From positions 249,427 to 313,426 of the forward strand of contig MU385764.1 of the NCBI GenBank assembly GCA_022497155.1: DNA of 64,000 bases. Reading direction: 5' to 3'. Below, in pieces: positions 22,466 to 34,800 of this stretch (within the stretch, counting starts at the first letter, position 1; each line of letters opens with the position of its first letter). Below the pieces are notes generated by a model. It was given only the letters and a program-made list of their open reading frames with translations, was not told the DNA's origin and did not search any database. The translations under genes and the position numbers were made by a program. The stretch is from Whalleya microplaca (Eukaryota; Ascomycota; Sordariomycetes; Xylariales; Xylariaceae).

Positions 22466-24048
22466 ATGGCATTCCAAGCTGATGCCGATATATATGGCAC
22501 TTGCCTCAAGTCAGGGTCTCGGGCACAGAGTAGCGGCGACGATGATGCTACGCAGGCTTTCTACGATCACTCAAAGGCTGATCGAATCAATACTGATACC
22601 GTTATTGCCAAGACACTCCGAAAGCAGTACCCAGACCTGCAGTTGGTGATAGTCTCCCAATCTAGTGGGATCGATTTGCTGGGTTATGCATCCACGGGCC
22701 ATGCTAGTTTTGAAGCTGTCGTGGAGACTGGCAACAAACTGCCTTCCCCATTGTCGTCGACGGTGTATGTGCCACCTGCTCGACGGATTGACGGGAACAA
22801 AGGTGCCCTAGGTGAGAAGCTGAACTTTGGCAAGTTCATCTACAAATGGAAGAACGAGGAGTTCGTCTTATACGTCGTCGACACGCGAGACGGGACGAGT
22901 CATTATTCGGCGACCGTAAATCAGTACATCCTGACTGCCGACAGGTTGAAAACCGATGCGCTGATCCTGGAGGCTGGGCGGTGGGCGAATGAGCTTCAGG
23001 GCCAGATATTCGTCTTCGACCAGGGCTACTGGCAGAAAAACACCGAGCTATACCGGAGCATCATGAAGGCGTCGTGGGATAACGTGATCCTGGATCCAGA
23101 CATGAAGAAAACGATTATAGAGGACCACGTTTCCTTTTTTAACTCGAGGGAGACGTACGACAATCTCTCCGTGCCCTGGAAGCGAGGCATCATCTATTAC
23201 GGGCCCCCGGGCAACGGCAAGACCATATCCATCAAGGCAATGATGCACACTCTGTATAGCCGCAAGGACCCGATTCCAACGCTGTATGTGCGATCCCTCG
23301 CGTCTGTAAGTAACTTCTCGCTGGAACGATAAGAATTATCCTGAATACTTTGGTGCTTGGTTTAGTTCTCCGGCCCAGAATACGCAATCAAACAGATCTT
23401 CGAGAAGGCCCGGCAGTTCGCACCGTGCTATCTCGTCTTTGAAGATCTGGATACTATCGTCTCCGATAATGTGCGGAGTTACTTCTTGAACGAAGTCGAT
23501 GGTCTAAAAAACAACGACGGCATCTTCATGGTGGGCAGTACCAACCACCTCGATCGCCTGGACCCGGGCATCTCGGTAAGTCCAGTGCTGTGTGACTATC
23601 GAACAACACTTCTTGTAGGTAGACTAATCCTCAACGTCTTGCATAGAAACGCCCCTCTCGTTTCGACAGGAAGTATCTCTTCCCCGATCCTAACCTGAAT
23701 GAGCGCACCGCGTATTGCAAATTCTGGCAGTCGAAACTAGCAGACAACAAGGAGATCGAGTTCCCGGACAAGCTGTGCACGGCCATCGCCGAGATCACTG
23801 ACAAGTTCAGCTTTGCGTATATGCAGGAGGCCTTTGTGGCGGCCCTCCTTGCCATCGCGCGGAAGACGGGTGGCGGTGGTCGTCACAGCGAAGAGCTGAC
23901 CCGCGATATGGGCGATGGCTGGCTGGGTGTGTGTGCTCTTGGTGATGATAGTGGCCTGGATGAGTTGGCACTATGGGTGGAAATCAAGAAGCAGATCGAG
24001 ATCTTGCGAGAGGGGATGGAGGAAGGGAAAGAAGTGGCGACGGGGTAA
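22466..24048 (+). CDS. AAA+ family ATPase (BCS1-like core)
   Basis: Predicted exons 22466-23305, 23366-23575 and 23647-24048; introns of 60 and 71 bp, both GTAAGT donors and phase 0; 483 aa. The C-terminal half is a single AAA+ module: Walker A GPPGNGKT (about residues 246-253), Walker B LVFEDLDTI, sensor 1 GSTNHLDRLD and the arginine-finger region RPSRFDRKYLFPDPN, then a helical lid with FSFAYMQEAFVAAL. The N-terminal ~230 residues (from MAFQADADIYG) include YVPPARRIDGNKGALGEKLNFGKFIYKWKNEEF and a DHVSFFNSRETYDNLSVPWKRGIIYYGPPG approach (split here into blocks) typical of a fungal family of single-AAA proteins related to Bcs1. No transmembrane helix or mitochondrial presequence is evident, so a Bcs1 role in complex III assembly is not supported. 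Substrate unknown. Confidence 0.85.
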
Positions 24049-25187
24049 TATGGTCTCAACGTATAACGACAGTGTATAACATTAAGGGAGTTTTAATGAT
24101 AAAATTGATGGAACATTCGTAGCGATCGTGTCCTACGGCAATTTGAAGATAGTTATGCAACAAATATAGCTATCGTAAGTTGAGAGCACAACCTAAATTA
24201 TCAACGAATTTCCCATAAGAAATATATATACCATGGAATATTATATATTATTCGTAGCTTGTCGACACTAACAGATGAGCAGTCCCAAACGCCAACGTAT
24301 TATCGGATTTGTGCCCCAAGGTACACACATGCGTTAGATATGGGTATACTCACTTCAATATCGACGATGAATATACTTCAATACACGCTAGTATCATAAG
24401 TCTGTTAGTTATCAACTTCTATATAATCTAAGTAAGCGAACTAATACCTTCTTTCAAGACTCTCCCACTGGCTAGAAAATATTGTTATGCTTGAGCTTAT
24501 AATTGTGCATGAAGAAGCCTATACACACCACAGGTATTGTTTCGTATCTAGTTAATGAATTCGGTAAGTGGAGTTATCCTTGGTATTCTGTAGCATATGT
24601 ATGTAGTCTTCAGAGGTATTCAGTCAGGTACATATATAGATAGTTAACTGATGCATCTGACTTACAGACTTACAGACTTACAGTACCGGAGACATGGATG
24701 TACTGTGCTTCACCACTGAGACCCACTATACCGGTAGGTTGTGTCAACAAAAAGTCGCATACGAACTAAATTCCAACAGATACATAAACAAACAACAATT
24801 GTAAGTCCAAAGCCTACATAAATAAAAACAAATATATATAAAAAGATAGTCTCTCTGAATATTAAGAAAGATATTTTTTATTATTTCTTTCATATTTGTA
24901 AGAATTGATATGAATTAATTCATATTTGATGTCTTGGTGAAAGTGTGCAGCTTTTTGCCGACTCCACCTGACCGGGCCCTGCACAGTGACAGATGCGCAC
25001 TGTATTGTAACGGGGGAGACGGCGGTGCCCCTCACCCAAAGACGTCATTCCGGCCGTGCTGGGCTCCGACCGCAATCGAACCTATCAAGCCTATCTTAGC
25101 CTGGCATGAAACTTGTCATAACATTGTTGACAGCAACAGCCCCCTTTGCCCCGTCCAAGTAATATACCTGCCAATCACTGTGCCGAG
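24049..25187. other. Interval between the AAA+ ATPase and the Yap1-binding family gene
   Basis: Strongly AT-rich from about 24170 to 24900, with three copies of ACTTACAG at 24660-24683. The last ~240 bp become GC-richer and should contain the promoter of the gene at 25188. No gene recognised. Confidence 0.55.
24660..24683. repeat. Tandem 8-mer repeat
   Basis: Three perfect copies of ACTTACAG in a non-coding AT-rich interval. Confidence 0.9.
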
Positions 25188-27029
25188 ATGCCGGAACTGT
25201 CAGAGTCAATAACTGCCATTCAAGAGGGTGCGAAGGAGGAACGCTTTACCTATCTGACCATCCTGCAAGATCATGTCACACCCCAACTTCTGCCCACCCT
25301 GAACAACATTCTCCAAGATGCCGAGCTCACCCAGGAAATCGGCTGGGATTTGGTACAGATGCTCCTGGGCATCCCCGGCTCCGGAGACTGTCTCGAGACG
25401 GTGGCCCGGCTGGGCAATCCCCGTGAGGTGATCATCAAGGTCATGGAGGCACTCGACGGGCTTGCTGTCGCATGGAATGATGAGGTTATCGTCGACGTCG
25501 AAGAGCCCGGAGTCGTTCCCGATTCTAAAATCCCTGGAAAGTTCATCACTCTGCTTGGGATGCTGGCTATTCTTCATCGCCGCATTAAGACGAAATATCC
25601 CTCGCGCTTCCTGGGCCCGTCGCTCGTCAAGGTCTTCGAGGCATATCAACCTACACCAGAGATGACAGCGTCCGTCATCAATTTAGTGCGCTCACTCTCC
25701 GGTAGAAAGAGGCCAGCGTTGCCCTCGAGATCATCCAGCATCAATGTCGCGAACCCTGATCAGGACGGGGACGCCTTTAAGAACGCGCCAGATCCGGAGG
25801 CTGAGCAGGAGGACCCCAAGGAGGAGAGCTTGCAGCAGAAACTACTCCAGGCCTTCGGCACTTGCATTCTGCAAAGATACGTGAATGCGCACGATATGCA
25901 ATGGTCACCAAGGTTACTCGAGCTTTACAACCCGAAGAGGAGCGTGCCAGGTAAGAAGACTACAACCGAAGCCTTCCGGGAGAACGAGGAGTTGCAAAAG
26001 AGGGACGCAGTGGTGGGACAATTAGTCGTAAGCATCCCTTCATCATCTCAACGGGTGGGCCCTGGAGATATTAACACTACACAGGCCTTATTGCGCGACC
26101 TTGGGTTGAGTGAATGCCCAGGACCCTTTGTGAAGAGCATTTATGGGTGTCCGCCAGGTCTCGATCCTCTGGCATCTTTCGATGATTTTGCTTCGCCTGA
26201 CGACATCTACTTATCCCCCGGAGGAGCGACATGTCTAATCGCCTACTGGATCTTCTCTAAAGACGTCTTTGGGTCGGACAGCCCGCAACCTGATATGCAC
26301 ATCTTTCCTGAACACTGTGCGATTCTCGATTATTTCCTCGGCAAAGAGATCCCGGTACAGTCGGAGATCCTTGCCAACCCCGGGATCGCCGATGCTTTAC
26401 TAGCCATCGGCCTTGGACTTGAGCACCGCAAATCTATAGTGGCATCAGAAGAAGCAACATTCATGTTGTACCACCATGACCTGAGTCTCATCTCAGTCTT
26501 CCATCCGAACATCCAAGTCAGAAATGCCGCCACGTCCTTCGCTGGCTCTCTGCTTCATTCCGATCCCGACGACCAAAGCCGACTGGATATCCTTCACGAT
26601 TTGCTGGAGAATTGTATGTTTGCCTCTCTCAAAGCATGTGCCGTCACGTGGTTGAAAGAGGAGATCATTATTGCCAAGGAACGAAACCTAGCGAATTGCT
26701 TCTCCTCACCCGACGTCATCGAAGGACTACGGTATTTCCTGTTCCCGGATATGCATCTATTGAACGACATGAGTCCCGAAGCACTGGCCGACTTTTGGGC
26801 CCAGAATCACCCCTTTCTTCTCCAGGTTGCCAACTTTGCTTCCTTTCTCTTCACCGGCAATTTCAAGGAACTTGTGCCTGCCGGAATGGGATCTGCGCTG
26901 GAGCAACGTTTCGTAGAGCCGGTGATAGCTGCCGCGGAGAAGCTGCAGAAGGCGGATGGCGCTGATGGCGAGGACAAGATGCAGCTTAGCATACTGATAG
27001 ATCGACTCCGGAGTCTGGGCCTACACTAA
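25188..27029 (+). CDS. Yap1-binding / ALF4 / glomulin-like protein (DUF1760 family)
   Basis: The family includes yeast Ybp1/Ybp2, which bind the oxidative-stress factor Yap1 and (Ybp2) kinetochores. Predicted exons 25188-26027 and 26085-27029; 594 aa. The 57-bp intron has GTAAGC and ACACAG ends with an ATTAAC branch site, and being a multiple of three without a stop it could be mistaken for coding. The start is the ATG at 25188 (MPELSESITAIQEG); an in-frame ATG 14 codons earlier sits in a poorer context. The protein is almost entirely helical and repeat-like (HEAT/ARM-like): WDLVQMLLGIPGSGDC, FITLLGMLAILHRRI, FHPNIQVRNAATSFAGSLL, LKACAVTWLKEEI, and a C-terminal FLLQVANFASFLF with a helical end. 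Family assignment rests on overall pattern; exact partner in this fungus is inference. Confidence 0.85.
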   Translation: MPELSESITAIQEGAKEERFTYLTILQDHVTPQLLPTLNNILQDAELTQEIGWDLVQMLLGIPGSGDCLETVARLGNPREVIIKVMEALDGLAVAWNDEVIVDVEEPGVVPDSKIPGKFITLLGMLAILHRRIKTKYPSRFLGPSLVKVFEAYQPTPEMTASVINLVRSLSGRKRPALPSRSSSINVANPDQDGDAFKNAPDPEAEQEDPKEESLQQKLLQAFGTCILQRYVNAHDMQWSPRLLELYNPKRSVPGKKTTTEAFRENEELQKRDAVVGQLVVSIPSSSQRVGPGDINTTQALLRDLGLSECPGPFVKSIYGCPPGLDPLASFDDFASPDDIYLSPGGATCLIAYWIFSKDVFGSDSPQPDMHIFPEHCAILDYFLGKEIPVQSEILANPGIADALLAIGLGLEHRKSIVASEEATFMLYHHDLSLISVFHPNIQVRNAATSFAGSLLHSDPDDQSRLDILHDLLENCMFASLKACAVTWLKEEIIIAKERNLANCFSSPDVIEGLRYFLFPDMHLLNDMSPEALADFWAQNHPFLLQVANFASFLFTGNFKELVPAGMGSALEQRFVEPVIAAAEKLQKADGADGEDKMQLSILIDRLRSLGLH

Positions 27030-28041
27030 CTTACGATCGTGCGGCTTTTAGTTGCTTAGAAGCTGGGGTTGTCGGCGGTCGGTCGGTCCGGCAAAGACGA
27101 TGGGGCTTGGTTCTAGCAGCTGGATACTTACGAAGTCATGACAAACAGAATTAGACATGTGGTTCGACGTACTTCACTTACTATACTTCATAGCGAGATT
27201 TGAGCGCCTTGCTGTCACTTCTGAGGAACTTCACGCGTAGTTTAAAGTGCTTCCAGGTTCCTGTTCTATGACTATTATACTACATTGTGACTTTGGGTAT
27301 TGTAAAAGATTATTTACGGGTGCCGACTCTGGCACCAGGTGTAGCCTAAATCTACTCCAGATGCCGCTATTTTGTTTTATTTTTTTATTTTTTTTTATTT
27401 TTTTTCTTTATTACACATGTAGTGTATGGAGACTCGAGTGCTACTCATGTGCCTCTGCTTCCACATCGGGTTTTCGAACAAGGCATCTTTCTCGAAACGT
27501 CGCTGAAAGAGACTCATATTTAAGCGCTTTCTAGAAGAAGTTCCAAGCTCCTGAGACACCGTTGCCGTAACATATGAAGAAGTTAATTGCCTAGGTAATT
27601 AATAAAACACAATATCTTTCATGCCTGGTCCTATCTCAGCATCCAATTTTAGTGATTCAACAGATTTGGAGTAAGGACTTGTATTCAAAGTATCTCTGCC
27701 CTGAGGTCTAATGCAATAATGTCTATAAAGTTTGTTGGAGGGAAAGGGGGGTACGTTTATGCGTCTAGCCGCCTATCACGAAGTACCGGGGCTATGAACC
27801 CCAAAGCTACAATTGCACCCTCTTATTGCAAATACAAGACAATGATTTCATATATAATTATGAGCTTGTTATTCACCCTTAGCAATTCTTGTACTCAGGC
27901 TCTAGGTTTTCACCATAAGGTAGACTGGGTCCCCATGAGAGCTCGAACAATGGATGCTACTAGGGTTTATTTATGATCTTATCAAACCACGAAACTCAAG
28001 ACGCAACGACGACGAGTATCAATTCAGAAGTTGCTAGAATC
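27030..28041. other. Convergent interval with T-rich tract
   Basis: Lies between the 3' ends of the Yap1-binding family gene and the hemerythrin gene. It includes the T-rich tract at 27369-27412. Nothing else recognised. Confidence 0.6.
27369..27412. repeat. T-rich low-complexity tract
   Basis: A 44-base stretch made almost only of T with scattered A, G and C, in the 3' intergenic interval. Confidence 0.9.
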
Positions 28042-28783
28042 TCACGATAATTTGTCCTCTTTGGGGAACTTTCGAAGTATATCCGTGAGTTTGTCAATCG
28101 GTGCAGCCAACAATGCGGCTGCGGTCTCAAAGGGCGGCGCGTTGGGTGCCAGGGGATGACTTCGTGTGGGGGCCAAGAGCTTTGTGCGCTCGAACGCTCT
28201 GCTAAGTTTAGCCAATTGGGAATCATCTAGTTTGGCTTCGAGTTGGGGAATATCGTGATCCTCTTCCTCCTTGATGTATTCCTGTAGGTCCGAATACAAG
28301 TTGCGGAACGTTGGCATGAAGTCTTCGGTATCCGCATTAAGGCTTTGGAACTTATGTAGCTGTTCTTTGATCTATATTTTGGTAAGTGTTATGGCGATTA
28401 TCATTAGGGTCTGAAGAGTAGAATACTTTCTGATGCTGGTCGCGGTATCTCTGTGCCACGTCTGATCCGTCTTCGAGTTGTTCTCTAATGGCTGGTAAAA
28501 CGATAATCTCTTCCGCGACTGAATGCCGTGCTAGCTCCCATACAAAGAGATTCTGATACCTTGTCTGCTCGTTCAAGTCCTTGGGACCTACGATATGAGG
28601 ATGATAGGCCTTGAGTTCTTGGTGGTCATGCTTAATTACATTAGCGAGAGTGCCTCGTACTGTTGCAGTAGCAGAGAAGGACCGCAGAGGTGGTGCAAAA
28701 TGCCATGCCCTTCGAGGTGCTCCTATGACCGAAGATATACTACAAGAACGCAGAGTAAAGATTTGAAGTGCTTGAACCCCCAT
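28042..28783 (-). CDS. Hemerythrin HHE-domain protein, probably mitochondrial
   Basis: HHE proteins bind a di-iron centre through His and Glu residues on a four-helix bundle; fungal roles are poorly known. Predicted exons, complement: 28783-28427 and 28371-28042, with a 55-bp intron (donor GTATTC, acceptor ATATAG); 228 aa. The N-terminus from the ATG at 28783 (MGVQALQIFTLRSCSISS) is basic and Ser-rich, followed by APRRAWHFAPPLRSFSATATVRG, a typical presequence. The domain shows VIKHDHQELKAYHPHI, WELARHSVAEEIIVLPAI, YRDQHQK|IKEQLHKF across the intron, and IKEEEDHDIPQLE, supplying the H-HxxxE-HxxxE style ligands. A C-terminal PTRSHPLAPN block is seen in many fungal members. The frame continues upstream of 28783 only from non-ATG codons. 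Mitochondrial location is inference. Confidence 0.88.
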
Positions 28784-29638
28784 GTTTGTCGGTGATATCG
28801 AGACCACGAAATCTTTGAACTGGCCAAGCTGTACAACGGGCGGCACTCTCACGAAGCCGGTTGACCGTCTAGAAATTTTGATACGGATTAACTTTTCGGG
28901 TTTAATGTATCCCAGTGAAACAACAAGTTGGGCCTGGTCACTTTCTTGACCTAAAAACGTCAGACTGTGGTGAACGTAAGCAGAATCTCAAAAAAATTAG
29001 GAAGAGGAAATATTGCAGCATATGAGCTCTTCATTATCAATTCAGAGACGATGTAGATGTATGTACAGCCATAGTGATGTCACCTAAACGTAACAATGAC
29101 AGCAATGACTATAGTGGACTTCGTGCTTGGCAGTTGACTTTATAAATATAAGTGGCCTTTTTTGTTTAATGGATACACAATATTTCCCTGCTTTTAGTCT
29201 AAGTAAGATGCTTAAAGAAAAATATCTATGTTGCCGATGGAGAGATTGACATAACACCCATCGAGGTACAAGTTCTCAAGTTCTGATTGATAGATAAAGG
29301 GCGCCTGAAAATCGGCCTAAATTCGAGATACTATCTCTTACTAATTATAACAGACTCGAAAATATATCACAACTAATCGAATGAATGGCGAACATGTTAA
29401 TAAATAGGCAAGGACCCCCAACTTTTGCGCAGGATCAAGGAAGAATCGATCTTAATCCGCCATAAGCTGGTATGCTCACAAAGAGAGATCAGTTACTGTT
29501 GAATGGGCTTTACACCATGGTGTAGGTATCGCGCGAACGATTGGGTTGCAACTAATCTGTATTACTATATATCTTCTATAAACGAAAGAAAGTGAGGGAA
29601 TTCCTCGTGCGGAGAAAATATGAAAATCTCTTCGCGCT

Positions 29639-29659
29639 AGGGTAGCTTAGTCAGCTACC
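29639..29659. repeat. Short perfect hairpin
   Basis: GGGTAGCT and AGCTACCC flank a five-base TAGTC loop, an 8-bp perfect stem in an AT-rich surrounding. Role unknown. Confidence 0.7.
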
Positions 29660-31794
29660 CCTGATCGCACGGATAAATTGAGCGTTATTCCAACAGTTAC
29701 CTCATTGGTCCATGTGATCTAAAGCGTTCTCGACCAATTTCAAACACTACTCTATACCATGAACCCAGCCAATGCCACTACAAATATTGTTACAACGCTT
29801 AGCAGCCTTGTAAACAACCTCGACTTAAGTGACAATACTGAGGCAGCAATGCTACCGGGAAATTCATTCAAAGTGGAAACGTGTATCCATGTGCGATGGC
29901 GGTGGATAACTATAGTCCTGCCCAAGCCTCATGCTACTGGTCTGCTGTCAATATCGAATTTATTCCCCTTAGGTGGCACGAAGTGCTGCTTAAGGCGCTT
30001 GCCATTGCGTTACTACCAGATTATAAATTTAGGTTTTGAGACATGAGAAAGTCTAGAAGTTAAGGCGTGGAGCGCAGTCATTCAGATACTCATTGAGACA
30101 AGTGAATATAGGTTCGTAAAGGACAAGGCAAACCGATATTGAACATTCAATGCCTGGGATAAATTTCGACTCATAGACTGATCTCTTATAGAACCCTCCG
30201 TTGCCTCAATATAGCAAGAGGACACACTGGAAGTGAGAAATGTACTTCCTCAAAGCTTGACACATGTGAACTGAGCTGTAAGAGACTTGTGAACAAAAAA
30301 AAAGGTAGGTATCGTAACTATTAATTTATGATTGCTTCGTATTTTATCGCGGGTACGGTTTTAATTTATACACAAGACACCTAGATTAAGCTTTCCGTAT
30401 ACTCAGGTAAGCTCTTCGTATATGCTAACATTGACTTCTCGTATATGCTTCAGCAGGCTGGAAGCATAATCCAGAACATCCTGACATAAGTTGAGACGAT
30501 CGAAAAAGATTAGGCATAAGAGCTGATCCGGAATTGGTGTTGTCCATAGATCAGCCTCGTTGGAAACTCCTCTCACAGATTAGTGGGGCAATTACTACTC
30601 CCCATCTGACTTGGGGGATGCATAATTATAGGTAATTAGCCACTCATGGAGAAGCTGACAATATGAGCAATAGAAAGTCTTATCGCAGCATTATGCAGAT
30701 GGTCAAATTATTCTCGAAGTCATTTGAAGTCGGCGAGAACATCGACATTATATTTTTAGGTAAGCATTGTCTAGCATTATCAACATGAGTCGTCATTGCG
30801 AAGTTAATCACACATATTTAACATTTCAAAACCTTCCACCGATTCTCTGTTACTTAATATAATGATATTTCATCTCTCTTTATCTGTTCACTATTTATTG
30901 TTGATTAATCTGAATTTAAATATCTTCGGGTGCCCCTCAAGTAAGTAGTACCCTTATATTTTAACAGGAAGCCACAGTTCTCCAACTGGTAATTCGCTTA
31001 TCATTGCCATTCTGGAGACTTTTTTGTAGTTCCAAGTTTTCCCCATCCCTATGTTGCTGTAAGTGGATCATCGGTTGGGGGACTCTGGGGGTGAAAGAAA
31101 GATAGCCCCGTCCCGCCTTACCATTATCGGGCTGCTCCCCGCAAGCCAAGCCATTAGATCCTACTCTGCCCCCAACTTTCTCCGGCCGTCCCCACGTGGC
31201 GGCAATAGCACAACCCCGATAGCATGACTGTCACGGTTCGTGTGTTCCGGGCCGCTAGATTACTAGAAAATGGCCTCGGCCTTCAAAATATGATTGTCAC
31301 GAGGCAGTTTTAGGTATTAGCTTAATGAATAAACAATAAGTCGAATCGACAATGCGGCAAAATCGAGGGCATAAGATTCTCGTTGGCTCTGGCGTAATTT
31401 GGAAGTTTACCAACGTTCATCATGATCAACGCCTTATTGACATATAGAGAATACCAGGGATGTCATAATCCTGGTACTTAGTATGCGGAGAATCCATGAC
31501 AATCGACTACTTACGAACTCCAGCGGTCAGGCTGCCAGGTTACCTAGTGGCCTAGGGAGCTCACCCTACTTCAAGGTTTCATCTGGCCGGTCTTGTGCCG
31601 AGAACTAATTTGACTTCCTAGTGGCTTTCCTACGTACAAAATATCATATAGGACCCAATTTGCTAGACTGCATTGTATTTATCGCCCGTGAGAAGGGCCG
31701 AATTATAGACTTATGACCTTTCTTCTCCCGAACATGTTCCGAACGTAATGTAAGCATTGGCATACCTGACAAAGGCAAAACATGTTTAGAGGCG

Positions 31795-31800
31795 TATAAA
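31795..31800 (+). promoter_or_regulatory. Candidate TATA box of the GH3 gene
   Basis: TATAAA in AGAGGCGTATAAAGTAATT, about 81 bp before the ATG at 31881. Confidence 0.5.
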
Positions 31801-31880
31801 GTAATTTACGTTCCCGTAATCTGTGCTCCTATCTTTCTACTCCTTTATGGCTTTATGTATACCGTAGCTCGTTCATAACT

Positions 31881-34800
31881 ATGTTATCTTCGTTAGTATT
31901 CAGCTGGGCTGCTTTAGCCCCCTTGCTTTCTATGGTTCGGGCACAGGAAGACACTATCACCAATGATACCTTTTTCTATGGCCAATCTGAACCTGTTTAC
32001 CCTACACGTATGTATATTACTGCTGACCCCTTAGCAACATGAGACTAACTAGTACCTGCCCATAGCCGAAACGCTTGAGATAGGAGCATGGGCAGATGCT
32101 GTTAGTAAAGCAAGACGACTTGTCAGCCAGTTAACATTAGAGGAAAAGGTACGTGACTCTTAATGTACCTAGTTGCTATCAAGCTCCTCACGAAGTTCAA
32201 TAGGTCAACCTTACTGCTGGTGCTACAACCCAAACTGGGTGCTCTGGCCTCATTCCGGGCATCCCCGAGCTTGATTTCCCTGGAATGTGCTTTGCCGATG
32301 CGGGAAACGGAGTCAGAGCAACAGACTATGTTAGTGCCTGGCCTGCTGGGCTGCATGTTGGTGCTAGGCAAGTTTATCGGTATAGGATTGGAGAGGTGAT
32401 TGGAACTAATAATTTTTACTAGTTGGAATAAAGACCTGGCGCATCGACGAGCCAACTATATGGGTAGAGAGGCGAAGATTAAGGGGGTCAATGTTCTCCT
32501 TGGGCCAGTTGTTGGTCCTATTGGCCGGGTAGTCAAGGGAGGCCGCAATTGGGAAGGTAAGCTGACCTACATTTATTTACACGAAATCAAAGATCAAATT
32601 AGCACTAACCAGAATGCAAAAAGGCTTTTCTATAGATCCATACCTTAGTGGTGTCTTAGTCCATGAAACCATTTCGGGTACTCAAAGTGCTGGCGTTATC
32701 ACGACTACAAAGGTCAAAATAACGATACTCACGCGAGCTGCAAGTATGTGGCTGACGGATTTATAGCATTTCATTGCCCAAGAACAAGAGACACATCGAC
32801 TCCCGACGAGCTATGGCAAGTATGCGGAGAGCGTCTCTTCCAATGTGGATGATAAAACTATGCATGAGCTCTATCTCTGGTGAGCAGTGGGACTCCGTCT
32901 AATATTCTCCTGCTTATATGATAAGGCCGTTCTATGATGCCGTAAAAGCAGGAACAGGGGCAGTTATGGTGAGTAGCATATTTTATGTATCACTATCTCC
33001 TTCCTTGGCCAGGCTCGGAATTTGCCCTCTGGGGTATGAATATTCGGGAATTAAACAACTCTAGAGAGCGCTCTTAGAATCCGATAACAGGCCAAACTGT
33101 CTAGAAAGAAAAAGCACTAACTTCGGATTCTTGCAGTGCTCATATAATCGAATCAACAACTCCTATGCCTGTGGAAATAGCAAAACGCAGAATGGACTTT
33201 TGAAGGGAGAACTAGGTTTTCAGGTGAGAATTGTTCTAATAGCCGAAACTACATGGCCTTAGCTAATAACAACAGGGATTCATTGTTTCCGACTGGGGTG
33301 CTCAACTATCTGGTGTTTCCACAGCATTAGGAGGTCTCGATGTCGCCATGCCAAACGGTCAAGGAAAATGGGGCGGCAATCTTACACTCGCTGTCACCAA
33401 TGGTTCTGTACCCGAGGCTCGAGTCGATGATATGGCTATTAGGTAAATCCACACGGTAAATTTAGCGGGAAACTAATTGACCATTCATATCTAGAGTCAT
33501 CGCGTCATGGTATCAGATGAAACAAGACCAGCCGGATTTTCCGACTCCAGGAGACGGCATGCCCGCAAACCTAACTGAACCGCACAAAGTTGTAGATGCA
33601 CGCAACGCGAGTGCCAAGCCAACACTATTTGATGCAGCAGTTGAGGGCCACGTTCTTGTCAAGAATATTGATGGTTCTTTACCTCTGGACTCCAGCCGAA
33701 TGAAGCTCATATCACTTTTCGGATATTCAGCCAAAGCGCCTAACCAGAACACACCACCCAGCCCTGATTACCCATATACTTTCGCGCCATGGGAGGTAGG
33801 AGCGCAGGCTGCAAACATAACTGAAGTTAACTCAGGCTGGTTTGGTAACCTCAATATTACTTATTCGGATATAGCCCCTAACGGTACGTTGGTGTCAGGC
33901 GGCGGATCAGGAGCATCTTCCCAGAGTCTCATCAGTGCTCCGTATGATGCACTGGTTTCCCAATGTCAGGAGGATGGGACAGCTCTGTTTTGGGACTTTG
34001 AGTCTGGTGACCCAGCGGTAAACCCCACATCGGACGCTTGTATTGTCATCGGTAACGTCTGGGCTACCGAAGGTTATGACCGGCCGAGTCTGCGCGACGA
34101 CTTCACCGACGGGCTAATTCACAGCGTTGCAAGTCAATGTGCTAACACCATCGTCGTGTTTCACAACGCGGGTGTCCGACTTGTTGACACTTTTATTGAT
34201 CATCCCAACATTACAGCAGTAATCTTTGCTCATCTACCCGGCCAGGAGAGCGGCAAGGCACTGATCTCGCTCCTTTACGGAAAGGTCAACCCTTCTGGTC
34301 GTTTGCCATACACAATTGCTCGCAATGAATCCGACTACGGACGTGTTCTCAGCCCTGACCTTACGCTTGTAAGCGATCGTTATGGAAGCTTCCCGCAATC
34401 TAACTTTACCGAGGGCGTATTTGTTGACTACCGTCACTTCGATGCTCAGAACATTACTCCTCGCTTTGCATTTGGTTTTGGACTGAGCTATACGACCTTT
34501 AATTACTCGGGCCTGTCTATTTCTAAGGTATGCGACGCAACACAACCGTACCCTACCGGCCAGGTCGTCGAGGGTGGACATAAAGACCTCTGGGATATCG
34601 TAGCCGTTGTGAAAGCAAACGTAACAAATATAGGTAGCTCGGATGGCAAGGAAGTTGCGCAGTTGTATCTGGGTATCCCAGGGCAAGGAACGCCTGCCAA
34701 GCAACTCCGTGGCTTCGAGAAGCCATTCATTCCGGTTGGCAAAACTGTGACGGTGGAGTTCCAGCTGACAAGAAGAGATCTGAGTGTCTGGGATGTTGCG

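Larger units (their letters stand above)
28784..31880. other. Divergent AT-rich interval between hemerythrin and GH3 genes
   Basis: About 3.1 kb. A hairpin lies at 29639-29659. An ATG at 29759 opens a 95-codon frame (MNPANATTNIVTTLSSLV...) whose first half is plausible but whose second half looks random; I do not call it. 30.7-30.95 kb is very AT-rich. From about 31.06 to 31.3 kb the sequence becomes GC-richer and includes CTGGGG/CCCCA elements resembling CreA (SYGGRG) sites, which would suit carbon-repressed control of the GH3 gene. Confidence 0.45.

Noticed and set aside
25060..25110. GGTTCGATTGC on the minus strand, like a tRNA B box
   Set aside because: The flanking bases do not pair into a T stem and no A box or acceptor stem is present.
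29759..30046. 95-codon plus-strand frame beginning MNPANATTN
   Set aside because: The first 40 codons are plausible but the remainder looks random and no downstream exon or domain was found.
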